This document shows, in pieces, positions 8,835-19,057 of a stretch of DNA of 64,000 nucleotides. Positions within the stretch are counted from its first letter, which is position 1. The number at the start of each line of letters is the position of its first letter. A model generated the notes under the pieces. It was not told where the DNA came from, ran no database searches, and saw nothing but the letters and a program-made list of their open reading frames with translations. The position numbers and the translations under genes are program-made. The DNA comes from Alpinimonas psychrophila (GTDB lineage Bacteria > Actinomycetota > Actinomycetes > Actinomycetales > Microbacteriaceae). The stretch covers positions 868,001 through 932,000 of the forward strand of contig NZ_JACGWU010000001.1 in assembly GCF_014137865.1 (NCBI RefSeq). Direction: 5' to 3'.

Positions 8835-11644
8835 TATTCGCGTCCTGTCAGTTGCCATGCATCTTCGTCGCCCTCAACCTCGTTGTCATGTGCAACGCGC
8901 AGGTCGGCGGACATGGCCGCCACGGGGTCATTCGAATACTGATCGCCGGTGGCGGGAGCCTGTGCCACAGAAGCTGGTGGACCGGCTTCTTCACCGCGCA
9001 GGCGGGCCAAAATACCCGCAAGTTGTTCTTGGCTCACCAGAACATCGCGCGCCTTGGATCCCTCGGATGGGCCCACAATGTCTCGGGATTCTAGGAGATC
9101 CATGAGGCGGCCCGCCTTGGCGAACCCGACCCGCAATTTGCGCTGCAACATTGAGGTGGAACCAAACTGGGTCGAGACGACAAGTTCGGTGGCCTGCAAG
9201 AGGACATCTAGGTCGTCGCCGATGTCGGCGTCAATATCCTTGCGCACCACCGAAACGGCGACATCCTTGCGGTATTCGGGGTGAGCCTGCCGAGTGACGT
9301 GCCCCACAACCTTGGCAATTTCGGCTTCGGAAACCCAGGCTCCCTGCACGCGCGTTGGCTTATTCGCCCCCATCGGAAGAAAGAGCGCATCGCCCTGACC
9401 AATGAGTTTGTCGGCGCCCGGCTGATCGAGAATGACGCGGGAGTCGGTCACGCTGGCAACGGCAAAAGCCAGACGGCTGGGTACGTTTGCCTTGATGAGC
9501 CCGGTTACGACGTCAACACTTGGACGCTGCGTTGCCAACACCAGGTGGATTCCAGCGGCTCGAGCAAGCTGCGTGATGCGCACCACCGAGTCTTCGACGT
9601 CGCGCGGGGCGACCATCATGAGGTCGGCAAGCTCGTCCACGACCACGAGGAGATAGGGGTAGGGGTGAAGTTTGCGTTCGCTCCCCCCGGGAAGCTTGAT
9701 CTCGTCCCCCACGACAGCTGCGTTGAAGTCGTCAATGTGACGAAAGCCAAAGCTGGCAAGGTCGTCGTACCGCATATCCATTTCTTTGACGACCCACTGC
9801 AGGGCTTCGGCGGCCTTCTTGGCGTTGGTAATAATGGGCGTAATGAGGTGCGGAACCCCGGCGTAAGGAGCAAGTTCAACACGCTTAGGGTCAATCAGAA
9901 CCATGCGTACTTCGGCCGGTGTGGACTTCATGAGCAAGCTCGTGATCATCGAGTTGATGAAACTTGATTTTCCTGATCCCGTTGAACCCGCGACCAATAA
10001 ATGGGGCATTTTTGCGAGGTTTGCGACCACATAGCCACCCTCGACATCTTTACCGAGCCCGATCGTCATGGGGTGCACACTCTTTGCGGCAGCGTTGGAA
10101 CGCATGACATCACCCAGGGTGACAATTTCGCGGTCGGTGTTCGGAATCTCAATACCGATGGCACTCTTACCGGGAATCGGTGACAGGATGCGGACCTCGT
10201 TCGAGGCCACCGCATAGGACAAGTTCTTCGACAACGCCGTGACGCGCTCGACTTTAACACCAGGGCCGAGCTCGATCTCGTAGCGCGTTACCGTCGGACC
10301 CCGGCTGAAGCCCGTGACCTTGGCATCGACACCAAATTGCGTGAGCACCTCGGTAATGGAACGCACGGCCTCATCATTGGCCACAGAGCGCGTCTTTGCA
10401 GGAGCCCCTGCCACAAGAAGTCCTGGGTCCGGAAGACGGTACGGCGGGACATACACTTCGCCGACATTATCCCGGGCAAGATCAACATCGTGAGCTGCCT
10501 CGTCAATTACGTCGTCCTGGCGCGCCACTGCCGCCGCCGCGGCAGCGCTAGCGCTAGCGGCAGGATTAATGATGGCGATGGGGTTCGTCTCGAGATCATT
10601 ATGGGCATGAATCGCCTGGGCATCGGTCAGCACCTCGCCCGTGGCAAAACGTCCGACGGCCGATTCAGCATCGGCCAACTCTCGTTCGAGCTGTTCCAAA
10701 ACGGAGAGCTCGCTCGTGCGGTTTGCGGCATTCAGGTCGAGGGCATCCGTTGAATTATCGGTTATGACCGGGCTATCAAAGGCGGGTTCTGCCTCGCGGC
10801 GAGCCGCGTTACGACGCCACCACGGAAGAGCCGATGGGTCGGAAAGGTCGAGTTGACCGGTGTCAAAGCGCACCGTTTCGGCGTTGGAATCGGCGACACC
10901 ATTGGTCGCTGGCGAGCCAAAAAGATAGTCAGATAACTCGCGCAGCCGCGACCCTATTCGATTGGGAGGCGTCTTAGTGATGATGAGGAGCGACAGGGCC
11001 ATGACCACCACGATGACGACGGTGGTTCCGATCGGGGAAATCACGGTGGCTAACGGCGTGGCAATGAGCCAACCGAGCACACCTCCCGCCGTCGCCAGAA
11101 GGGAGATGCCATCCGCCGGAGCCGGTTGGCCGCCAAAGAGCTGCGCTAGGCCAGAAGCCCCCAAAAGCAATAGCGTCAGACCAATTCCAATGCGGTTGTT
11201 GTCGTTGATGGAGGAAGGGTGCCGAAACAACCAGATCGCCATGAGCACCATGACGACCGGAAGAGCATAGGAGACACGTCCGAACAGGCCACCAAACGAG
11301 TAATCGTTAATGGTTTGAGCCACGGAGTTTGCCACGAAGAACCACTGCACGATGGAACCCGCGATGGCCAAAACGACAAGAGTGAACGGGATGCCATCCC
11401 GGCGCTCGTCTTTCGAGAATTTTTCGGGTCCTAACATGCGAGCAGCGCCCCCTGTGACGTGCGCCAACGCCATCCACACCCATGCCAGCCCCGTGTAGCG
11501 GCGCTGCGGCAAAGCCTTAGCCGAACCGCGCGAGGTGGCCCTAGCTTTCGCCGTCGCGGAAGAGCGTGCGGGCGCCTTCGACGCGGTTGAACGGGATCGC
11601 GAACCGCCGGGTGGGCGGCCGCCTGTCCTGGAGCCAGTAGCCAT
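8834..11644 (-). CDS. ftsK: DNA translocase FtsK/SpoIIIE
   Basis: A septum-located ATPase that pumps chromosomal DNA during division. Four to five N-terminal membrane helices (about 70-225) are followed by an acidic Ala-rich linker and the motor domain with Walker A GSTGSGKS at about 551-558 and Walker [13 protein letters not shown] winged-helix gamma domain lies near 835-900 ([21 protein letters not shown]). The 936-residue length is normal for actinobacteria. The N terminus is strongly basic and Ser/Ala-rich. It heads the pgsA-cinA block. Confidence 0.96.
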   Translation of the reverse strand: MATGSRTGGRPPGGSRSRSTASKAPARSSATAKARATSRGSAKALPQRRYTGLAWVWMALAHVTGGAARMLGPEKFSKDERRDGIPFTLVVLAIAGSIVQWFFVANSVAQTINDYSFGGLFGRVSYALPVVMVLMAIWLFRHPSSINDNNRIGIGLTLLLLGASGLAQLFGGQPAPADGISLLATAGGVLGWLIATPLATVISPIGTTVVIVVVMALSLLIITKTPPNRIGSRLRELSDYLFGSPATNGVADSNAETVRFDTGQLDLSDPSALPWWRRNAARREAEPAFDSPVITDNSTDALDLNAANRTSELSVLEQLERELADAESAVGRFATGEVLTDAQAIHAHNDLETNPIAIINPAASASAAAAAAVARQDDVIDEAAHDVDLARDNVGEVYVPPYRLPDPGLLVAGAPAKTRSVANDEAVRSITEVLTQFGVDAKVTGFSRGPTVTRYEIELGPGVKVERVTALSKNLSYAVASNEVRILSPIPGKSAIGIEIPNTDREIVTLGDVMRSNAAAKSVHPMTIGLGKDVEGGYVVANLAKMPHLLVAGSTGSGKSSFINSMITSLLMKSTPAEVRMVLIDPKRVELAPYAGVPHLITPIITNAKKAAEALQWVVKEMDMRYDDLASFGFRHIDDFNAAVVGDEIKLPGGSERKLHPYPYLLVVVDELADLMMVAPRDVEDSVVRITQLARAAGIHLVLATQRPSVDVVTGLIKANVPSRLAFAVASVTDSRVILDQPGADKLIGQGDALFLPMGANKPTRVQGAWVSEAEIAKVVGHVTRQAHPEYRKDVAVSVVRKDIDADIGDDLDVLLQATELVVSTQFGSTSMLQRKLRVGFAKAGRLMDLLESRDIVGPSEGSKARDVLVSQEQLAGILARLRGEEAGPPASVAQAPATGDQYSNDPVAAMSADLRVAHDNEVEGDEDAWQLTGRE

Positions 11645-11702
11645 GCCCTTACGGTACGCGGTGTCACTGACTTTGCCCGGGATTACGGGCGAGTGTTGAC
11701 GT

Positions 11703-13364
11703 TTACTCCACGCCGTGCTCGGTCACCCACGCCGTCGTATTCGCCGGCAATTTTCCGTCCAGCAGAGGGCCGCTCGAGATCATCACGTTTCCGGCGGGAA
11801 GCTTCACGGCCTTCTTGCCAAAGTTCGTGATGGAGTGCCAACCGCCGGGACGCATGAAGTGCACGACCTTGCTGCGGCTGTGAACCCATTCAAGCGTTTC
11901 CGCCCCTTGAAGCTGCGTGCGAAGATGAATCATCTCCCGATACATCTTCAGGGTCGAACCCGACTGGCTTTCCTCAAACTCAACCGCATACGCGGGGAAC
12001 CAAGCGGGTTGCGGAAGGTGCGAGGGGCCCTCACCGAAACCAAACGACGAGCCGGCCTTTGTCCACGGGAGGGGGACTCTGCATCCGTCACGCCCCTTGC
12101 GCGTCTTGCCGCCACGCAACCACATCGGATCTTGGAGATCAGCATCGTGAATGTTAGCGACCTCGAAGAGTCCCAATTCTTCACCCTGATAGATATAGGT
12201 CGAACCGGGGAGCGCCATGATGAGCATCGTCGCCGCTCGCGCCCGCGACAAGCCCTGCTGCAGGTCTAGCTCGGGAACTTTGCCATCGGACATCAGCCAC
12301 TTATCGAAATCGACTTTTTTCGGAAGGCCGTAGCGGGTGGCGTGGCGAACGACATCATGGTTGGAAAGAACCCAGGTCGACGAAGACTTTGACTTCGACG
12401 CGAGATGGATATTGAACTCGATGGTGTGATGAAATTTCTTGGCCGACCACGGGGCACCGAGGAGATCGAAGTTGAACGCTTGGCCCAACTCGTCCGCACG
12501 CGCATACTGAGGTCGTCGTTCCGCTGGAACCCACGCCTCCGCCACGGCTACGCGAGGGGGGTCGTATTCGTTGAAAACTTTTCTCCAGCCGCGGTAAATC
12601 TCGTGAACATCGTCACGGTCAAAGAGGGGGTTCGATCCATCTAAGGGGATGTTCTCCATGGCAAACGAGGTGACACTCGGCAACGGCTCGCTCATGTCTT
12701 TCTTGAGCGCGTGAGCGACGTCGACCCGGAATCCGTCGACGCCACGGTCTGCCCAGAAACGAAGAGTGGTCTTAAAATCTTCGATGATCTCGGGGTTATC
12801 CCAATTGAAATCCGGCTGCTCGGGGGCGAACAGGTGAAGGTACCACTGACCGAGTTCTCCATCGGCTTCGGTGATGCGCGTCCACGCCGTGGGACCAAAA
12901 TGCGAAGGCCAGTCGCTGGGCGGTATTTCGCCCATAACGCCTTTTCCATCGCGGAAAATATAGCGAGCGCGCTCCGGTGATCCTGGGGCAGCCGCCAACG
13001 CATCTTTAAACCACGCGTGGCGATTGGAGGAGTGGTTCGGGACGATATCGACGAAGACCCGAATGTCTGCGGAGTGCGCAGCATCGACCATGTCATCAAA
13101 ATCGGCCAACGTACCCAAACGCGGATCGATGTTGCGGTAGTCGTCCACGTCATACCCTCCATCTGCCAGCGCAGACGGGTAGAACGGGCTTAACCAAACG
13201 GCATCAATGCCGAGGTGGGAAAGGTACGCCATTTTGCTGGTGATGCCAGGGATATCTCCCAACCCATCCGCATTTGAATCCTTGAAGGATCGAGGATAGA
13301 TCTGGTAAACCACAGCTTGACGCCACCAGTTTGCATCGCCTGCGAGAAACGTATTTTCAGCCAT
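11703..13364 (-). CDS. Alpha-glucosidase, glycoside hydrolase family 13
   Basis: A cytoplasmic exo-acting enzyme for maltose, isomaltose or other alpha-glucosides; no signal peptide. (beta/alpha)8 barrel motifs are complete: YQIYPRSF near the start, DIVPNHSS at 106-113, nucleophile D215 in [10 protein letters not shown], acid/base E276 in VAVAEAWV and D337 in [11 protein letters not shown]. The length of 553 is typical. No dedicated sugar transporter or LacI regulator is nearby. It follows the FemX gene by 72 bases on the same strand, probably a chance neighbour. Confidence 0.93.
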   Translation of the reverse strand: MAENTFLAGDANWWRQAVVYQIYPRSFKDSNADGLGDIPGITSKMAYLSHLGIDAVWLSPFYPSALADGGYDVDDYRNIDPRLGTLADFDDMVDAAHSADIRVFVDIVPNHSSNRHAWFKDALAAAPGSPERARYIFRDGKGVMGEIPPSDWPSHFGPTAWTRITEADGELGQWYLHLFAPEQPDFNWDNPEIIEDFKTTLRFWADRGVDGFRVDVAHALKKDMSEPLPSVTSFAMENIPLDGSNPLFDRDDVHEIYRGWRKVFNEYDPPRVAVAEAWVPAERRPQYARADELGQAFNFDLLGAPWSAKKFHHTIEFNIHLASKSKSSSTWVLSNHDVVRHATRYGLPKKVDFDKWLMSDGKVPELDLQQGLSRARAATMLIMALPGSTYIYQGEELGLFEVANIHDADLQDPMWLRGGKTRKGRDGCRVPLPWTKAGSSFGFGEGPSHLPQPAWFPAYAVEFEESQSGSTLKMYREMIHLRTQLQGAETLEWVHSRSKVVHFMRPGGWHSITNFGKKAVKLPAGNVMISSGPLLDGKLPANTTAWVTEHGVE

Positions 13365-13436
13365 GGTGTCAATGCTCCAAGATTCAGGTTTCCGGGGGGT
13401 TTCTGGCAGTGCACAGAAGACTATTCGACCTTTGGT

Positions 13437-14624
13437 CTAGTAATACGGATCTTTTCGCACGATAAGGGAAAGGCGGCGCGCAGCCCGCTCGGCAAAACTG
13501 ACCCAAAAACGATATTTGGTGGCGTTCAGGGGATAGTCCCAGACGCCAATGTAGTCAGTGACTCGGTTCGAAAAACTGGTCTTAAAAAGACCGATTCCGT
13601 AGAACGGATGCTCGGTGTCGGCCAGCTCATCTGCCGCCGGTGATCCACACAAATCGTGCAACACACTGCCCTGGGCTCGAGCCCAGATCATGACCTCAAA
13701 TTGCATGAGGTGACTCGCGCCATACCCAGTCTTCTTTCGAAGGGATGCACCGTCTTTGTATGTGCTGCGGTTGCCAAAAATCATGGCGAAGGCACCCGCC
13801 ACGAGTTGTCCTTCAAAATACGCGAAGAACAATTGTCCGTGTCCAGACACCTCGAATCGTTTCCAAAAGGTCGTGTAATACTGCTGGGAACGAATTCCAA
13901 AGGAGCCGTCGGCCGTTGCGGCGAGGAGGCCGAACATGAGAGCGCAATTTTCATCGGTGGCAGCAACCTGCGCCACCGTGACCCCGTCGCGCCGCGCGCG
14001 ATTGATGGCATAACGTGCCTTTTGGCCGATGTTTTTGAGCAAGACATCATTGACCGTGCCGTCGGTGACATCCCCCGGCTCACTCGTGAGATCAACGAAC
14101 ACGGTGGACGCATTGGGGATAATCGGAAGTGCCTCAACAAAGCCTTCTCCCGTGAGATCAGCTCGAACCAAAGCACGTGCTGCCACAAGATCAGCGCTCA
14201 GCGCGGCGTGTTGAAAGGTCAGTCGCGGTTCGATTTTCATCATGAAGGCACCGTGGTCCTTGGCGAAGTCCACGAGAATGCGCGTGGCCCAGACAACCTC
14301 GGACAGCGTTTCGAATCCCGGTCCCTTGGGCAGGTACCAGAGCTTGCCCACCAAGGGAACGCTCTTCTCGTGCACCGTGAATGCCATCGCCCACGGGTTG
14401 GCTCCCGGGAGCCAGGCGGCGTTGGCGCCGGAACCGACCCTGTCGTTATCGAGCTCGTTTCCGCGCACCACGATGTACCGCGGCGTGTAGTGCCCGAGGC
14501 GTTTCTGCTCGGCGTAGTCACGGGAACGCCAGACGTCTCCCCCATCGGGGTTGGCGAGGATGAGCTCATCCCACCGCGCCAACTCGGCGGCAGTTGCGAA
14601 ATCAATCGTGACTGCGGTCCCCAT
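13437..14624 (-). CDS. FemX/FemAB-family peptidoglycan interpeptide-bridge aminoacyltransferase
   Basis: A tandem GNAT-fold enzyme that adds an amino acid from aminoacyl-tRNA to lipid II or related acceptors. Features include YINRARRDGV-type basic loop (KARYAINRARRDGV), a C-terminal AGAFAMIFGNRSTYKDGAS segment and MQFEVMIWARAQG, all typical of the family. The start ATG at 14624 lies two bases after the rnj stop and gives 395 residues; upstream in-frame ATGs lie inside rnj. Which residue it adds is unknown. Membership of an operon with rnj is suggested by the spacing. Confidence 0.85.
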   Translation of the reverse strand: MGTAVTIDFATAAELARWDELILANPDGGDVWRSRDYAEQKRLGHYTPRYIVVRGNELDNDRVGSGANAAWLPGANPWAMAFTVHEKSVPLVGKLWYLPKGPGFETLSEVVWATRILVDFAKDHGAFMMKIEPRLTFQHAALSADLVAARALVRADLTGEGFVEALPIIPNASTVFVDLTSEPGDVTDGTVNDVLLKNIGQKARYAINRARRDGVTVAQVAATDENCALMFGLLAATADGSFGIRSQQYYTTFWKRFEVSGHGQLFFAYFEGQLVAGAFAMIFGNRSTYKDGASLRKKTGYGASHLMQFEVMIWARAQGSVLHDLCGSPAADELADTEHPFYGIGLFKTSFSNRVTDYIGVWDYPLNATKYRFWVSFAERAARRLSLIVRKDPYY

Positions 14625-14626
14625 AC

Positions 14627-16303
14627 TTACGCCTCGATGACCAACGGCACGATCATGGGGCGGCGACGGTAACCCTTGCTTACCCATTGACCGACCGTGC
14701 GACGGATGATCTGCTGAAGGGCGTGCGAATCACGCGTTCCATTGTGCGCGGCAGCGGCAAGCGCCTTGGCAATGGCCGGCTTGACCGTGTCAAAGACGGT
14801 GTCATCCTCGGCAAAGCCCTTGGCATGAATCTCGGGGCCCACGATGATCTTGCCGGTGGCAGCATCGACGACCACGATGATCGAAATGAAACCCTCTTCA
14901 GCAAGGATCCGACGGTCTTTGAGGTCGGCATCCGTAATTTCACCGACACTGGAACCATCGACATAGACGTAACCCACGTCAATTTGCCCCACGATGCGCG
15001 CAACGCCATCACGCAGATCAATGACGGATCCGTCGTCGGCCAGTAAAACGTTCTTTTCAGGAATACCGGCTTCGATGGCGAGGTTCGCGTTCGCCACCAG
15101 GTGGCGGTACTCGCCGTGCACGGGAACGACGTTCTTTGGCTGCAGGATGTTGTAGCAATACAGCAACTCCCCCGCGGCAGCGTGACCGGAAACGTGCACC
15201 TTGGCGTTGCCCTTGTGCACGACGTGGGCACCGAGCTTGGTGAGGCCATCGATAACGCGGTATACGGCGTTCTCGTTGCCAGGAATCAGACTCGAGGCCA
15301 GAATGACGGTGTCGCCCTTGCCTACCTCAATCTGGTGCTCGAGGTTGGCCATGCGCGCCAGAACAGCCATGGGCTCCCCTTGCGAACCGGTCGACATGTA
15401 GACAAGCTTCTCGTCGGGAAGATTCGCTGCCTTCTTGGCGTCGATCAGAATGCCGTCGGGAACCGTGAGGTAGCCAAGGTCGGCTGCGATGCCCATGTTG
15501 CGCACCATCGAGCGACCGAGCAACACCACGAAGCGCCCGTTGGCGGCGGCGGCGTCGAGAACCTGCTGAACGCGGTGAACGTGACTGGAGAAGCTGGCCA
15601 CAATAACGCGGCGTGGCGAGCGATGGATGACGTTCTCCAGAACCGGCCCGATGTCACGTTCCATGGGGGTGAACCCGGGAACGTCGGCGTTGGTGGAGTC
15701 GGGGAGAAAGAGATCAATGCCCTCCTCGCCGATGCGCGCAAACGCCCGAAGGTCGGTCAGGCGACCATCGAGGGGAAGCTGGTCCATCTTGAAGTCACCC
15801 GTGTGCAGCACGAGACCCGCCTCGCTCCGAATAGCAACGGCGAGGGCGTCGGGAATGGAGTGGTTGACGGCGATGAACTCGAGGTTGAAGGGGCCGAATT
15901 GCTCCCGCTGGCCCTCTTTGACCGTGAGCGAGTAGGGCGAAATGCGGTGCTCTTTGAGTTTGGCTTCGATGAAGGCAAGGGTGAGTCCGGATCCGACCAG
16001 CGGGATGTCCTTGCGCAGACGCAGCAGGTACGGCACCGCACCAATGTGGTCTTCGTGGCCGTGCGTCAGCACGATGGCCAGAACGTCATCGAGACGATCA
16101 CGAATGTAGGAGAAGTCCGGCAAGATCAGGTCGACACCGGGCTGGGTCTCTTCAGGAAAAAGTACACCGCAGTCGACGACGAGGAGCTTGCCGTTCAGCT
16201 CATAAACGGTCATGTTGCGACCGATTTCGCCCACGCCTCCCAATGGGACGACGCGGAGAGTTCCCTTTTCGAGAACGGGTGGGTCAAAAAGTTCGTTGGG
16301 CAT
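14627..16303 (-). CDS. rnj: Ribonuclease J
   Basis: Metallo-beta-lactamase/beta-CASP ribonuclease with 5' exonuclease and endonuclease activity, involved in mRNA decay and rRNA maturation. The zinc motif HGHEDH is at residues 81-86, with further ligands in VNHSIPDA and HTGDFK. The beta-CASP domain is central, and the C-terminal domain ends in a basic RRRPMIVPLV segment. The ATG at 16303 has an AAGAGGA Shine-Dalgarno and gives 558 residues, the usual actinobacterial length; an upstream start at 16357 is possible. It follows dapA, the standard arrangement. Confidence 0.95.
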   Translation of the reverse strand: MPNELFDPPVLEKGTLRVVPLGGVGEIGRNMTVYELNGKLLVVDCGVLFPEETQPGVDLILPDFSYIRDRLDDVLAIVLTHGHEDHIGAVPYLLRLRKDIPLVGSGLTLAFIEAKLKEHRISPYSLTVKEGQREQFGPFNLEFIAVNHSIPDALAVAIRSEAGLVLHTGDFKMDQLPLDGRLTDLRAFARIGEEGIDLFLPDSTNADVPGFTPMERDIGPVLENVIHRSPRRVIVASFSSHVHRVQQVLDAAAANGRFVVLLGRSMVRNMGIAADLGYLTVPDGILIDAKKAANLPDEKLVYMSTGSQGEPMAVLARMANLEHQIEVGKGDTVILASSLIPGNENAVYRVIDGLTKLGAHVVHKGNAKVHVSGHAAAGELLYCYNILQPKNVVPVHGEYRHLVANANLAIEAGIPEKNVLLADDGSVIDLRDGVARIVGQIDVGYVYVDGSSVGEITDADLKDRRILAEEGFISIIVVVDAATGKIIVGPEIHAKGFAEDDTVFDTVKPAIAKALAAAAHNGTRDSHALQQIIRRTVGQWVSKGYRRRPMIVPLVIEA

Positions 16304-16375
16304 ATTCCTCTTCAAGCATGTGTTTTGAGCAAAGCGCTCTTTGTCCGTCGGGGTCATTACCTCGACGGGGCGGCA

Positions 16376-17353
16376 CTACCGAGCAGTACCAGCGATTTTG
16401 GGCAAAGCGCCGCCGGCGGCGGCATTGCGGTCGGGACGGAAGTTCGAGAAGTCGAGTCCGGCAATCTCGCCCACAACCGAGATCTCATCTTCAATTTTGG
16501 CGGCTTCCCACTCTTCGGGGCCCACTAGTGGAAGACGAACACGCGGGCTGCCGATGCGACCGAGGCCGTGCAAGATGTATTTGGCGGCAACGGTACCGGG
16601 AACGTGGGACATGACCGCGCGCACGAGCGGCTCGAGGGCCTTGTGCTCCGCCGTTGCCGTGGCAAGGTCACCGCGGTTGACGGCATCGACCATGGCCCGG
16701 TACGGAGCGGGGGCGATGTTCGCCGTGACGCCGATAAGGCCCGTGGCGCCAATGGCCAGATGGGGAAGGATATTGGAGTCGTCGCCCGAGAAGTACATGA
16801 GGTCGGTTTGGTTCAGCACGCGGCTGACCTCACTGAAATCGCCCTTGGCATCTTTGATGGCCAAAATGTTGGGATGCTTGGCGGCGCGAAGAATGGTGTC
16901 GTACTGGATGGGGATGCCCGAACGGCCGGGGATGTCATACAGGATGACGGGCATGTCGGTCGCATCCGCGATCATGCGAAAGTGGGTGAGCACACCAGCT
17001 TGGGTGGGCTTGTTGTAATAAGGCGTGACAATCATGAGACCGTCGGCACCCGCGGCTTCACTCTTCTTGGCGAGCACAATGGCGTGAGCCGTCTCGTTGG
17101 AAGGACCACCCATGATGATCTTGGCGCGGTCGCCGGCAACGCGCTTGCCCACGGTGACAAGCTTGACTTTCTCGTCATCAGTCAGAGTGCTGGTCTCGCC
17201 CGTGGTGCCGGTCACCACGATGCCATCCGCGCCGTTACTGACGAGGTCATCAATGAGCTTCTCAACGTCGTCCCACGCAACCTCACCATCGGCGGTGAAG
17301 GGGGTCACTAGTGCAACAAGGACTTGTCCAAAGGGATTTTCTCGCGTAGCCAC
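16376..17353 (-). CDS. dapA: 4-hydroxy-tetrahydrodipicolinate synthase
   Basis: First committed enzyme of lysine and diaminopimelate synthesis: condenses pyruvate with aspartate semialdehyde. TIM barrel with GTTGETSTL at 49-57, Y139 in ILYDIPGRSG and the Schiff-base K167 in NILAIKDAKG. 325 residues; the Ala-rich C-terminal tail is slightly longer than usual. It sits between rnj and a HipBA module; elsewhere in actinobacteria thyX is the direct neighbour. Confidence 0.96.
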   Translation of the reverse strand: MATRENPFGQVLVALVTPFTADGEVAWDDVEKLIDDLVSNGADGIVVTGTTGETSTLTDDEKVKLVTVGKRVAGDRAKIIMGGPSNETAHAIVLAKKSEAAGADGLMIVTPYYNKPTQAGVLTHFRMIADATDMPVILYDIPGRSGIPIQYDTILRAAKHPNILAIKDAKGDFSEVSRVLNQTDLMYFSGDDSNILPHLAIGATGLIGVTANIAPAPYRAMVDAVNRGDLATATAEHKALEPLVRAVMSHVPGTVAAKYILHGLGRIGSPRVRLPLVGPEEWEAAKIEDEISVVGEIAGLDFSNFRPDRNAAAGGALPKIAGTAR

Positions 17354-17415
17354 GTTTCAAGGTTACCGGAAAGCACTCGCAGAGAAGCCCGTCGGGGCAT
17401 AAAGTAAAAGATGTG

Positions 17416-17443
17416 TTGCATTGAATAAGATAACAACTATAAT
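17416..17443 (+). promoter_or_regulatory. Sigma70-like promoter of the hipBA pair
   Basis: TTGCAT (17416-17421), a 16-base spacer and TATAAT (17438-17443) form the best consensus promoter I found in the window. The expected transcription start is at about 17450, directly at the ATG at 17451, so the mRNA should be leaderless. GTTG (17415-17418) and CAAC (17434-17437) flank the spacer as a small dyad that the HipB protein could use for autorepression. Hexamers are visible; regulation is inferred. Confidence 0.65.
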
Positions 17444-17450
17444 TTCACTT

Positions 17451-17774
17451 ATGAGTTACGTTAATCGAAGCACGGTTGAGTGGCAGTCAGCCATCGGCGA
17501 AAACATTCGTGATGCCCGCATTGCACGCGAGATGGACCAGCAGACTCTGGCCGACCGTGCGTCTGTTAATCGCGTGACGCTGAGTCGTCTTGAAAATGGT
17601 GACACGACGACAGTGGCCACGTTGATCAAGGTAATCCGGGCCCTCGGTCGTGAAGATTGGTTCGATTCCCTCGACGAGACGGGAGGCGGCCTTAGCCCAT
17701 TGGCCCTCGCTCGCCAGGAGAGCCGAGAACCGAAAAAACGTCAACGCGTTTCGCGGAAGGTACAGGCCTCATGA
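17451..17774 (+). CDS. HipB-like antitoxin / XRE-family regulator
   Basis: A 107-residue helix-turn-helix protein. The HTH reads MDQQTLADRASVNRVTLSRLENG, about residues 27-49, followed by a short helix and a basic tail (KKRQRVSRK). Together with the overlapping hipA gene it forms a HipBA-type toxin-antitoxin pair in which HipB binds its own operator and neutralises HipA. The ATG at 17451 is chosen because the promoter places the start of transcription there; an upstream ATG at 17421 overlaps the -35. Its stop overlaps the hipA start by four bases (ATGA). Confidence 0.82.
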   Translation: MSYVNRSTVEWQSAIGENIRDARIAREMDQQTLADRASVNRVTLSRLENGDTTTVATLIKVIRALGREDWFDSLDETGGGLSPLALARQESREPKKRQRVSRKVQAS

Positions 17775-19057
17775 CCTTCGAAGCCGTGAACGTCATTCGC
17801 GTCCATCTCTGGGGAAATTATGTCGGGGCTCTGGCTCCCGGCCGAACCCGGGGCGCCTTCGTCTTCGAATACACCCCTGAATGGATCCAGAAAGCCATCG
17901 AACTCTCCCCCACGTCAATGCCCAGTCGACGCGCGCCCTATGTCTTTCCTGGACTCTCGGAAACCACGTTCTTTGGTCTCCCTCCGGCCATTGCCGATGC
18001 CCTCCCCGATCGTTTCGGAAACGCCATTATCGACGCTGAACTGGCAAGACGGGGTGCTTCTCCCCGCCAGGTCACCGCTTTGGACCGTCTCGCCTACACC
18101 GGTCAACGCAGCATGGGCGCCCTCGAATTCACTCCGGAACGCGGTCCCGGCGCGCGCCCATCCACCATGCTCGATATTGGAGAGCTCGTTCGCACGGCCC
18201 GTGATGTCATCGCCGGTACGCTCGGCAGCGACCACGAAGCGGAGCTCGCACTGCAGCAGATCCTCGCGATTGGTACCAGTGCCGGCGGTGCCCGCGCAAA
18301 GGCTGTCGTCAATGTCGATCCGCAATCCGGCGAGTTGCGCCCGGGGCAATTCCCCCAAGACGGGCAAGAGTCATGGCTTCTCAAATTCGACGGCGTCGGC
18401 AAGGATGCGCAACTAGGGGAGACCGAAGTGTACGGCCGAGTTGAATACGCTTATGCAGCGATGGCGCGAGCGGCGGGAATCCACATGTCACAAACTCGGC
18501 TCCTCGAAGAAAACGGCCGGGCACACTTCATGACGCGTCGATTCGATCGCCCCGGCGGTACCCAAAAGCTACACATGCAGACCCTCTGTGCTTTAAGCGT
18601 TCTTGATTACAACCTTGTCGGCGTGCACGACTATGCCCAGTACCAACAGGCAATCGCTCAGCTCGCCCTGGGCGAAGAGGCCGCCGCCGAAGCTTTTCGG
18701 CGAATGGTCTTCAACTACGCGGCGGCCAACTGTGACGATCACACCAAGAACTTTTCGTTTCTCATGGATGAGGCCGGCCAGTGGTCGTTGGCCCCCGCCT
18801 ATGACATCACGCACGCTTTTAATCCCGCAGGACCCTGGACCTTTCAGCATCTGATGGGCGTCGAGGGCAAATTTCAGGATGTAACGAAAGCCGAGTTCAT
18901 GAGGTTTGCCGAGCGTCACGGGGTGCCGGGAGCTCGTACCATCATCAATGACGTCACCGCTGCCATTGACTCATGGTCAGAGTTCGCAAACACTGCGGGA
19001 CTCACAACCGACGTATCAGCGCGCATTGGTCGCGACCACACGCCTCAGGAGAGTTAA
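17771..19057 (+). CDS. hipA: HipA-like serine/threonine kinase toxin
   Basis: HipA kinases phosphorylate an aminoacyl-tRNA synthetase and cause growth arrest and persistence. Conserved parts are the N-terminal LWGNYVGAL subdomain, GTSAGGARAKA (ATP-loop region), WLLKFDG and MTRRFDR. The catalytic loop CDDHTKN puts D322 and N327 in the places of E. coli D309 and N314. D345 in LAPAYDI matches D332, with the same 23-residue spacing. So the kinase looks active. At 428 residues it is full length. It ends in a 4-base convergent overlap with thyX. Confidence 0.88.
   Translation: MTFEAVNVIRVHLWGNYVGALAPGRTRGAFVFEYTPEWIQKAIELSPTSMPSRRAPYVFPGLSETTFFGLPPAIADALPDRFGNAIIDAELARRGASPRQVTALDRLAYTGQRSMGALEFTPERGPGARPSTMLDIGELVRTARDVIAGTLGSDHEAELALQQILAIGTSAGGARAKAVVNVDPQSGELRPGQFPQDGQESWLLKFDGVGKDAQLGETEVYGRVEYAYAAMARAAGIHMSQTRLLEENGRAHFMTRRFDRPGGTQKLHMQTLCALSVLDYNLVGVHDYAQYQQAIAQLALGEEAAAEAFRRMVFNYAAANCDDHTKNFSFLMDEAGQWSLAPAYDITHAFNPAGPWTFQHLMGVEGKFQDVTKAEFMRFAERHGVPGARTIINDVTAAIDSWSEFANTAGLTTDVSARIGRDHTPQES

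Noticed and set aside
13656-14672. A 338-codon open frame antisense to the FemX-type gene
   Set aside because: No Shine-Dalgarno or family similarity; the FemX reading has clear family motifs and fits the rnj spacing.
15201-15401. Possible small Ser/Thr-rich protein opposite rnj
   Set aside because: Shadow frame; composition explained by the complement of the RNase J coding sequence.
15101-16528. A 475-codon open frame antisense to rnj and the end of dapA
   Set aside because: Spans two well-supported genes on the other strand and encodes a His/Asp/Val-rich sequence typical of antisense shadows.
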